Origin: UBA7672 sp035995285
GTDB taxonomy: Bacteria; Pseudomonadota; Alphaproteobacteria; Caulobacterales; Hyphomonadaceae
Reading direction: 5' to 3'
Assembly: GCA_035995285.1 (NCBI GenBank)
Contig: DASYKO010000170.1
Span: forward strand, 1 to 26,878
Length of the DNA: 26,878 nucleotides
Shown: positions 8,250-14,402 of the stretch, piece after piece
Position numbering within the stretch: the first letter of the stretch is position 1
How the letters are laid out: the number at the start of each line of letters is the position of its first letter
Position numbers and translations under genes: made by a program
Notes under the pieces: model-generated
The model's database searches: none
What the model was told of the DNA's origin: nothing
The model's input: only the letters and a program-made list of their open reading frames with translations

Positions 8250-8258
8250 GGTCCCGGA

Positions 8259-8855
8259 TCAGAAGCCTGGGTTCTTTTTCAGGAACTCGAGTTCCTCCGC
8301 TGTGCTCTCTCGCCCCAGGATCCTGTTGCGGTGGGGGAAGCGGTGGAAGCGGGCGATGACTTGGGCGTGGCGTTTGGCGTAGTCGTGGGCGTTGGCGATG
8401 ATGTCCTTGAACTCGTGCGGAGTTGAGGCTTCGAGGACGGCGAATCTGCGGAGCGCTTCGTCCTGGTCGGCGGCGGCTTCGGAGTGTTCGAAGGGCAGGT
8501 AGAGGAAGAAGCGCTCGATCGGCGTGAGCTGGGTCTCTTCGCCGTTCACCACGGCTTCCTTGGCGAGGACGAGGGCGAGAGGATCGTTGGCGAAGCTTTG
8601 CGGCGTGTTGCGGTAGATCGATCTCGAGAACTGATCGAGGGCGATGATGGCGGCGAGGCGGTGCTTTGCGCCTTGCGCGGCCCAGCGCTGGGCTTCGCCA
8701 TTGGCGACAAGCTCGACCGTGGTCTTGAAGCGGGCGATGAGCATTTCGTCGACCTTGGGGCCGCCGCCGAACCAGAGTTTCTTGCGGTCGTCGAAGGCCT
8801 TGCGGCTGTAATCGCCGAACCAGAAGTCGAGGATGGATTCAGGTGTCTCGGTCAT
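8259..8855 (-). CDS. DUF924 family protein
   Basis: A 198-residue soluble protein matching the DUF924 family, a helical tetratricopeptide-like domain of unknown biochemical role. Family marks visible are an N-terminal ILDFWFGD, the central LAAIIALDQFSRSIYRNTP, the FLYLPFEHSE segment and HRFPHRNRILGRES near the C-terminus. The length is normal. ATG 8855 has only a weak upstream ribosome site, but the family normally starts just before the ILDFWF motif, so this start is sound. It is separated from ubiG by 184 bases holding a repeat element and is probably transcribed on its own. The function is unknown. Confidence 0.92.
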   Translation of the reverse strand: MTETPESILDFWFGDYSRKAFDDRKKLWFGGGPKVDEMLIARFKTTVELVANGEAQRWAAQGAKHRLAAIIALDQFSRSIYRNTPQSFANDPLALVLAKEAVVNGEETQLTPIERFFLYLPFEHSEAAADQDEALRRFAVLEASTPHEFKDIIANAHDYAKRHAQVIARFHRFPHRNRILGRESTAEELEFLKKNPGF

Positions 8856-8918
8856 GTGGGATCAACGTTCGGGGCTGAAGCATGTTCATGGCGATGTGTC
8901 AGAGCCGGCCGCCGGTCT

Positions 8919-9010
8919 CTTCGTGTCTTTGTGCTCTCCTTCGTGCCTTCGTGTTTCTCTTGAGAAAGATTCCAACACAAAGACACTAAGGAAGACACGA
9001 AGACACTAAG
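8919..9010. repeat. Inverted-repeat element of the CTTCGTGTCTTTGTG family
   Basis: CTTCGTGTCTTTGTG (8919-8933) pairs with CACAAAGACACTAAG (8976-8990) with one mismatch. Flanking TCCTTCGTG-like and AGGAAGACACGAAGACACTAAG segments extend the self-complementarity. The motif is related to the direct repeats at 7957-8069. It fills most of the gap between ubiG and the DUF924 gene and shows no coding signal. Confidence 0.7.
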
Positions 9011-9025
9011 GGAGCGGTGTGTGTT

Positions 9026-9038
9026 GCACCGACGGTGC
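9026..9038 (-). terminator. Possible terminator hairpin of ubiG
   Basis: GCACC-GAC-GGTGC forms a short perfect stem immediately after the ubiG stop (9040-9042, minus strand). The stem has only 5 base pairs and no T-run follows, so it is weak as an intrinsic terminator. Listed for its position only. Confidence 0.3.
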
Positions 9039-9039
9039 G

Positions 9040-9816
9040 TCATGCTTTCGGTTTGGTCGCGACCAGCATGTAGTTGACGGCGGTGTCGTTGCCGAGGCTC
9101 CAGCGGCCGGTGAGGGGGGAGAAGCTGACGCCGACTGGCGGCTGCACGTCGAGGCCGGCGCCGGTGAGGGCGGAGCGGGCTTCCTCGGGCGTGACGAACT
9201 TGTTCCAGTCGTGCGTGCCGGCGGGGAGCCAGCGCAGGATGTGCTCGGCGCCGACGACGGCGAGGGCGAAGGCTTTCGCCGTGCGGTTGAGGGTCGCCAT
9301 GATGAGAAGGCCGCCGGGCTTCACGAGGGCGGCGCAGTCGGCGAGGAAGCGGGCGGGATCGGCGACGTGCTCTACGACTTCGAGGGTGAGGACGATATCG
9401 AATTTGGGTTCGTCGGCGGTGATGAGACCTTCGACTGTGCCGATGCGATAATCGATGTCCATGTGCAGGGCGTCGGCGTGGACGATCGCGGCCTTGATGT
9501 TGGCGTCTCCTGCATCGATGCCGACGGCATGCGCGCCGAGGCGGGCCATGGGCTCGGTGACCAGGCCGCCGCCGCAGCCGGCATCGAGGAGGCGCAGGCC
9601 TTCGAGGGGACGGCGGGATTCCGCGGGCAGGCCGAAATGCTGGACCGCGGCGTCGCGGATGAAGGTGAGGCGGACGGGGTTGAACTTGTGGAGGGGCGCG
9701 AACTTGCCGGTGGGCGACCACCAGTCGGCGGCCATGGCGCGGAATTTCTCGATCTCGTCGGGATCGACGCTGGGGGAGGCCGGGATGGTCTCGTCGCGGG
9801 CGAGGGTCTTGCTCAA
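9040..9816 (-). CDS. ubiG: Ubiquinone biosynthesis O-methyltransferase UbiG
   Basis: A 258-residue SAM-dependent methyltransferase that performs both O-methylations in ubiquinone synthesis. Family marks: the N-terminal VDPDEIEKFRAMAADWW and PLHKFNPVRLTFIRD blocks, and the SAM-binding motif LLDAGCGGG at residues 76-84. The start is a TTG at 9816 with a well-spaced AGGAG (9823-9827, 6-base gap). The first in-frame ATG would cut into the conserved N-terminal block, so the TTG is favoured. It is divergent from lysC across about 240 bases. A ubiG-lysC-ptsP order is common in this part of the Alphaproteobacteria. A second ubiquinone gene, coq7, lies at the far end of the window. Confidence 0.96.
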   Translation of the reverse strand: MSKTLARDETIPASPSVDPDEIEKFRAMAADWWSPTGKFAPLHKFNPVRLTFIRDAAVQHFGLPAESRRPLEGLRLLDAGCGGGLVTEPMARLGAHAVGIDAGDANIKAAIVHADALHMDIDYRIGTVEGLITADEPKFDIVLTLEVVEHVADPARFLADCAALVKPGGLLIMATLNRTAKAFALAVVGAEHILRWLPAGTHDWNKFVTPEEARSALTGAGLDVQPPVGVSFSPLTGRWSLGNDTAVNYMLVATKPKA

Positions 9817-9973
9817 GCCAGTCTCCTGGGGGCCAGCGTCCAGCGGGGCAATCCGAGCCTTCTATGCCGGGCGAGGCGGAAGGACTACGGCCTTCGCCTG
9901 ATATGGGGTGCCATTCCTTTAGTGTGATGGGGTCTCGAACGCTAACCCAAATGTCGCAGGAAAGGGTGAGTTC

Positions 9974-10002
9974 TTGCCTGTGCGTGGCTTGCCCCCTATA
10001 GC
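9974..10002 (+). promoter_or_regulatory. Candidate sigma-70-type promoter of lysC
   Basis: TTGCCT (9974-9979) and TATAGC (9997-10002) are separated by exactly 17 bases, a standard arrangement, and lie about 55 bases before the lysC start in the divergent gap with ubiG. This is pattern matching by eye; no transcript start is known. Confidence 0.4.
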
Positions 10003-10056
10003 CGAGCCGCGCGGGAGATTGTTGCCTGCCGGCCATTAGAAGGACCTGCCTCCGCG

Positions 10057-11307
10057 ATGAATCGCCTGGTGATGAAATTCGGCGGGACGTCGGTGGCGAA
10101 CCTCGAGCGCATTGCGCATGTCGCCGACATCGTCGCGGCGCGCAAGACCGAGGCCAAGGGGCTGGCGGTTGTGGTGTCGGCCATGTCGGGGACGACGAAC
10201 CAGCTGGTGGAATGGACGCGCGGGGCCGCCGGGCCGGACCTGCTCGGCGCGGAATATGACGATGAATACGATGTGGTGGTCGCCTCGGGCGAGCAGGTGA
10301 CTGCCGGACTGTTGGCGCTGGCGCTGCGGCGGAAGGGGCTGAGGGCGCGCTCGTGGCTCGGCTGGCAGTTGAAGCTCACGACGGACGAGGCGCACGGCAA
10401 GGCGCGGATCACGGGGTGCGATAATCCGGAGTTCACGCGCTCGGTGGATTCGGGCGAGATCGCGGTGGTGGCGGGCTTCCAGGGCGTGGACGAGAACGGG
10501 CGCGTATCGACGCTGGGGCGGGGCGGATCGGATACGTCGGCGGTGGCGGTGGCGGCGGCTTTGAAAGCGGGGCTGTGCGATATCTATACGGACGTGGATG
10601 GGGTTTATACGACCGATCCGCGGATCACGTCGAAGGCGCGGCGGCTGGAGAAGATTTCCTACGAGGAGATGCTGGAGCTGGCGTCCCTCGGGGCCAAGGT
10701 GCTGCAGACGCGCTCGGTGGAGCTGGCGATGAACCACCGGGTACCGGTGCGCGTGCTCTCCTCCTTCGAGGGGGCAGTGCCCAGACCCAATACCGGAACG
10801 CTCGTGTGCGATGAGGAACAGATCGTGGAAAAGCAGGTTGTCAGCGGCGTCGCTTACTCGCGGGACGAAGCCAAGTTCACCATGATCGGCGTGGAAGACC
10901 ATCCGGGCGTGGCGGCGACGATTTTTGGCGCGCTGGCGGACGCCGGGGTGAACGTCGACATGATCGTGCAGGCGTCGGCCAAGACGGAAGGGCGCCAGAA
11001 CATCGTGTTCACGTGTCCGGACCGGGATGCGCCGCACGCCAAGGCGGTGATCGAGAAGCATTCGAAGACCATCGGCTATGAGAGCTTCACGGTCGGGCGC
11101 GATGTCGCCAAGGTGTCGGTGATCGGGGTGGGGATGCGTTCGCACGCGGGTGTCGCCAAGACTATGTTCCAGGCGCTGTCGGACAAGGGCATCAACATCC
11201 AGGTCATCTCGACGTCGGAGATCAAGATCTCCGTGCTGATCGATGCGAGCTATACCGAGCTGGCGGTGCGGGCGCTGCACACGGCCTATGGGCTGGATTC
11301 TGACTAG
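10057..11307 (+). CDS. lysC: Aspartate kinase
   Basis: A 416-residue cytoplasmic enzyme that phosphorylates aspartate, the first step toward lysine, threonine, methionine and diaminopimelate. The amino-acid-kinase domain begins with KFGGTS at residues 7-12 and includes SAMSGTTNQLV and GRGGSDTSAVAVAAAL. Two C-terminal ACT domains follow (beginning near FTMIGVEDHPGVAATIF and VSVIGVGMRSHAGVAKTMF) and normally give feedback control by end-product amino acids. ATG 10057 has a GAAGGA site upstream and matches the usual start a few residues before KFGGTS. Length is typical of the alpha/beta-type monofunctional kinase. A paired palindromic repeat follows 11 bases after the stop. Confidence 0.97.
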   Translation: MNRLVMKFGGTSVANLERIAHVADIVAARKTEAKGLAVVVSAMSGTTNQLVEWTRGAAGPDLLGAEYDDEYDVVVASGEQVTAGLLALALRRKGLRARSWLGWQLKLTTDEAHGKARITGCDNPEFTRSVDSGEIAVVAGFQGVDENGRVSTLGRGGSDTSAVAVAAALKAGLCDIYTDVDGVYTTDPRITSKARRLEKISYEEMLELASLGAKVLQTRSVELAMNHRVPVRVLSSFEGAVPRPNTGTLVCDEEQIVEKQVVSGVAYSRDEAKFTMIGVEDHPGVAATIFGALADAGVNVDMIVQASAKTEGRQNIVFTCPDRDAPHAKAVIEKHSKTIGYESFTVGRDVAKVSVIGVGMRSHAGVAKTMFQALSDKGINIQVISTSEIKISVLIDASYTELAVRALHTAYGLDSD

Positions 11308-11318
11308 GCGCGGGCGCC

Positions 11319-11424
11319 GTAGGGTGCATTAGCCCGCAGGGCGTAATGCACCATCGAGCAACAGGGACGCCGGTGCTCGTCGTCCAAAGAGGTGCATTAC
11401 GGCCTTTGGCCTAATGCACCCTAC
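11319..11424. repeat. Paired inverted GTAGGGTGCATTA palindromic elements
   Basis: The 34-base arm 11319-11352 and the reverse complement of 11391-11424 match in GTAGGGTGCATTA and TAATGCACC. They differ only in the central hairpin, where GCCC-GCA-GGGC in one is replaced by GGCC-AAA-GGCC in the other, so pairing is kept. Each arm folds on its own, and the two arms can pair across a 38-base centre. It lies between the convergent lysC and pectinesterase genes and could stop transcription in both directions. It resembles widespread REP-type TGCATTA/TAATGCA elements. Confidence 0.8.
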
Positions 11425-11433
11425 GTTCCCCAC

Positions 11434-12939
11434 TCACTCGACGACCGGCTTCCACCCCAGCACCCATTCCGGATTGCGGTAGTTGGCGATCGTTGCGGCG
11501 TCGCGGTCCTTGTCGAGGATCTTCGCGATGGGGTGGCGCTGGCGCATGTCGATGGGCTTGCCGCTCATGTCCATGGTGTTGAACTCCATGAAGCGGACTT
11601 TGGAGGCATCGAAATCGGGCGGGCCTTCGACGGGGCCCCAGCCGTCGGCGGGGACGCCTTGGGTCTTCGAATTGATGACCACCATTTCGGCATTGGGGAA
11701 GTTGGCGCCTACCGCGCCTACGGGGCCGTTCTTGGGCAGGCGCGCGAAGACGGGGCGGGAGGGCGTGCCGGCGGGGTTTTCGGGGGTGACGGTCCAGGGC
11801 AGCGGCTTGTCGATCTGGTAGAATTTGGAGTCGACGAAGACGTTGCCGTGGATGCCTTCGGGCGTGCGTGTCCAGGTGATGGGGCCGATCGAATGGACCT
11901 CGCAGCGCAGGCAGAAGAGGGTGGCGTAGCCGAGGATGGTGTCGCCGTGGCCGGTGAGCTTCGAGTCAGCCATGTACATCGAGCCGTAGGTGGTGAGGGC
12001 GTCGCCTGAGCCGTTGAGCGTCATGTGGTCGAGGACGTTCTGCTTGCCGCGGATCATCAGGGCCTCGGCCTGGCCGATGGCGTAATTGTTGATGGTGAAG
12101 TTGGAGAGCTGGATGTTTTCGGAGTTCGCGATGCCGAACGCCTAGCGCTTGCCGGCGCCTTGCGCGAAGGGCGTGTTGTTGGCGTAGCCGACGATGGTTT
12201 TGTCGCGGCTTTCGCCGCGGATGGTGAGGTTGGAGCGGTCGGCGAAGTAGATGATCTCTTCGTAGTTGCCATTCCTGATGAAGATCTCGCGGCGGCTGTC
12301 TGATTTCGCTGGGAAGAACTCGATGGCGGCTTGCAGGGTGGAGAAATCGCCCTTGCCGTCGGCGGAGACGGTGACGCGTTTCGCGGTGGCGGCGGGCGGG
12401 GCGGGTTTGGTGGAGAATTTCCAGTCCGAGACGCCGGGGAAGGCGCCGGTGGCGGGTTTGAGGACGGCGCCGTCCAGTTTGACGATGTAGGTGCGGCCGT
12501 ACTTCAGCGCGTTGTTGTGCGGGTAGATCGTAGCCTTGTTGTCGCGCACGATGATGGGGCGGAAGTGATAATCGGCGCCTCCGACCTTGGTGACCTGGTA
12601 GACGGGCGCCTGGACTGCGCCCGGGGGTAGCTCCTGGCCAGCCGTCTGGGCTGCGCCGCGGCCGGAGGGGTTGGGGGAGGTCGGGATGGCGAGGTCAAGC
12701 TCGTCGGCCAGCGAATTGTCGGCGGCATCGTAGATGCGGATCTTGCCGGTCTCGTCGACTGTGGGTGGGGAGGCGAAGCTCAGGACAAGATGGGTGTCGG
12801 GATTGACGTTGGCGGCCCCGCTGGCGGGGAAGAGGGTGGCGCCGATTTGCGCGGCTTCGGCGGATGGGACGGTTTGCAGGCCGTCGCCTGCACAGGCTGA
12901 GAGGCCGAGTACCAGAGCGAGGCCCAGACGTCTGATCAT
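11434..12939 (-). pseudogene. Lipoprotein pectinesterase gene interrupted by one in-frame TAG
   Basis: A 501-codon minus-strand frame for a pectin methylesterase-type right-handed beta-helix protein, broken by a single TAG at 12142-12144. The same frame continues on both sides with no shift: ...AQGAGKR, stop, AFGIANSENIQLSNF... The ATG at 12939 has GGAG six bases upstream and gives a lipoprotein signal (MIRRLGLALVLGLSAC, Cys16); a GTG four codons earlier is less likely. Residues about 30-100 resemble a bacterial Ig-like domain. The esterase domain starts at VSADGKGDFSTLQAAIEFF and continues past the stop with GSGDALTTYG and GHGDTILGYATLF, which hold the likely catalytic aspartates. All catalytic residues lie after the stop, so the short product should be inactive unless the amber is read through. 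A recent mutation or sequencing error is also possible. Confidence 0.85.
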
Positions 12940-13217
12940 GCAGCACTCCACCGTCGGCAGTCTGGTCAGACGGTAGTTTGTACAACCGGTGTCAGCAAGC
13001 GTCGGGGTTTAGGCACACGGCTTTTTCGTCGGATACGCGAGCCTCCCCCCTGCCGCCCGGTCTTTTCCGAACGCGATATTTGAGCCGGAAGCCTTCATTT
13101 TTTGCCCGCCGGCCGCCGTTGCGCGGAAAGGGTGGGCAGCACGGATGTTCCATGATACCGGAGCCGCGCTATCCGACGTGGCCAAGCCGTGGCCGGGGCA
13201 GCGATGGAGAGTTTCAA

Positions 13218-13451
13218 ATCGTACAGATCGTGGTCCGGGACAACAACGTCGATCAGGCGTTGAAGGCTCTCAAGAAGAAGATGCAGCGCGAGGGCCTCTT
13301 CAGGGAAATGAAGGCCCGCACGGCTTACGAGAAGCCGTCCGAAGCCAAGGCTCGCCGGAAGGCCGAGGCCATCCGCCGTGCGCGGAAACTGGCCCGTAAG
13401 CGCGCCCAGCGCGAAGGCCTCCTCCCGAAGCCGGCCTCCACACGGCCCTAG
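13218..13451 (+). CDS. rpsU: 30S ribosomal protein S21, apparent ATC start
   Basis: Encodes VQIVVRDNNVDQALKALKKK onward, then REGLFREMKARTAYEKPSE and a basic tail RRARKLARKRAQREGLLP, unmistakably S21 (about 77 residues). The family protein begins (M)VQIVVRDN or (M)QIVVRDN. At that place the frame reads ATC GTA CAG ATC GTG, with no ATG, GTG or TTG. A GGAGAG ribosome site at 13206-13211 is 6 bases before the ATC at 13218, an ideal distance, so ATC is my preferred start. Alternatives are GTG 13230, which loses four conserved residues and is poorly spaced, or ATG 13152, which adds 22 residues foreign to the family. No promoter stands out in the 278-base gap from the pectinesterase gene. It could be a second, diverging S21 copy. 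Confidence 0.88.
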   Translation: MVQIVVRDNNVDQALKALKKKMQREGLFREMKARTAYEKPSEAKARRKAEAIRRARKLARKRAQREGLLPKPASTRP

Positions 13452-13452
13452 G

Positions 13453-13595
13453 ACCGGATGGGGCGGGCGCCTCTATGTCAACAAGCTCGCCGATGTCGAT
13501 CTTCGGGCCATGGAAAAGCTGATCAAGGTCGGCCTTTCCAGCCTCAAGAAGATCTGGCCAACCTCAAGAAGACCTGGCCGGTGACGGCAAGCTGA
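13453..13595 (+). pseudogene. C-terminal remnant of a DUF1801-type protein with 20-base duplication
   Basis: Immediately after rpsU a frame reads TGWGGRLYVNKLADVDLRAM and then EKLIKVGLSSLKKIWP, which resembles the C-terminal end of DUF1801-domain proteins (pattern G-LYV-KLADVD--VLE-LI). No N-terminal portion or start codon is present. A 20-base tandem duplication (13541-13560 and 13561-13580, four mismatches) shifts the frame. Removing one copy brings the TGA at 13593 into frame after LKKTWPVTAS. So it is a truncated, frameshifted gene end. Family identity is from memory of the motif and moderately certain; non-functionality is well supported by structure. Confidence 0.5.
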
Positions 13596-13753
13596 GTGGC
13601 GCGCCACTGGCGGCTCAGAGCCTGTCGCCCTTGCCGCAATTCCAACGGCGATCACGCTTTGGCTGGTGCGTGGTCTTACAGAGCCCAAGCCTTTCGGGGC
13701 CCCTGTCGTTCAGGGCCAACGTCAGGCAGCATCGGCCAATTCGGGACCTCAGC

Positions 13754-14149
13754 TCAACCGCAGCCGCTCTTCAGCGAGGCCTTTCTCAACGTGAACTGGG
13801 CGGCGTTCTCGTCGTAGGCGGTATGATAGGCAGCGGTATCCAGGTGCGCCGCTTCCATGAGCGCGATCATCTTCTCCAGCTGAACCTGGGCTGACCCGGG
13901 CGACACGACAGCGAGGTCGGCATACTCGCACGCCATGCTGTTACTGGCCTTGTTGGCCTCGCGAAGTTTCACGACGGCTTCGGCGAAATAGCCCATGTCC
14001 TTGTCGTAGAGGTCCTTGGCCGCGTCGAACTGCGTCTGGGCCTCGGACTTTGGCGCCACTGCCGTTGGAGGCGGCGTCTGAGCCAGGGCGGCGCCGGCCA
14101 GAAGCGCGCCGGCAAACAGGCACGCTGCGAATGGGCGGATTATGTTCAT
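13754..14149 (-). CDS. Small secreted protein of unknown function
   Basis: A 131-residue protein not recognised as any named family. It starts with a clear signal peptide (MNIIRPFAACLFAGALLAGAALA, cleavage expected near ALAQ), so the mature part of about 108 residues should be periplasmic. That part is mostly helical by composition, with segments FDAAKDLYDKDMGYFAEAVV and VQLEKMIALMEAAHLDTAAY, and has two cysteines (CEYADL and the C-terminal SGCG) that could form a disulfide. ATG 14149 is preceded by GGGAGG with a 7-base gap, a strong site. Longer in-frame extensions upstream run through noncoding DNA and antisense to ptsP. It stands alone between the rpsU remnant region and divergent ptsP. 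Confidence 0.75.
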   Translation of the reverse strand: MNIIRPFAACLFAGALLAGAALAQTPPPTAVAPKSEAQTQFDAAKDLYDKDMGYFAEAVVKLREANKASNSMACEYADLAVVSPGSAQVQLEKMIALMEAAHLDTAAYHTAYDENAAQFTLRKASLKSGCG

Positions 14150-14402
14150 GTGACAGCCTCCCGATCCCCAAGCCCTGTCTAGCGCGGATTTCGATTTCGT
14201 CGACTGACATACCCCTTTTCTCACGGGGAGGAGGACTGCGAGCGCAGGGGGTGGATACCGGCGCCGGTGGCGGGCCCTCCAAAACGCCGCTTTTTGAGCC
14301 GCTGCAAATATAGTTTTCCACAGACACAGCTTTAGCCGTCCCCGGAATGACGTCCGCAGCGTAATCCTGTAGAGGCCTAGCCAGAAACGATCGGGACCAT
14401 CG

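Noticed and set aside
8852..10036. 394-residue minus-strand frame over ubiG
   Set aside because: It is an arginine/proline-rich out-of-frame shadow of ubiG that runs through the intergenic repeat.
12978..13217. N-terminal extension of the rpsU frame
   Set aside because: The upstream translation is not S21-like and would pass the ribosome site. Treated as untranslated DNA.
13204..13260. ATG at 13204 opening a 19-codon frame overlapping the rpsU start
   Set aside because: Out of frame with S21 and with no ribosome site of its own. A regulatory leader peptide is possible but unsupported.
14257..14268. 12-base palindrome ACCGGCGCCGGT between the small secreted gene and ptsP
   Set aside because: Simple GC-only palindromes of this length are expected by chance in such DNA, and no promoter stands next to it.
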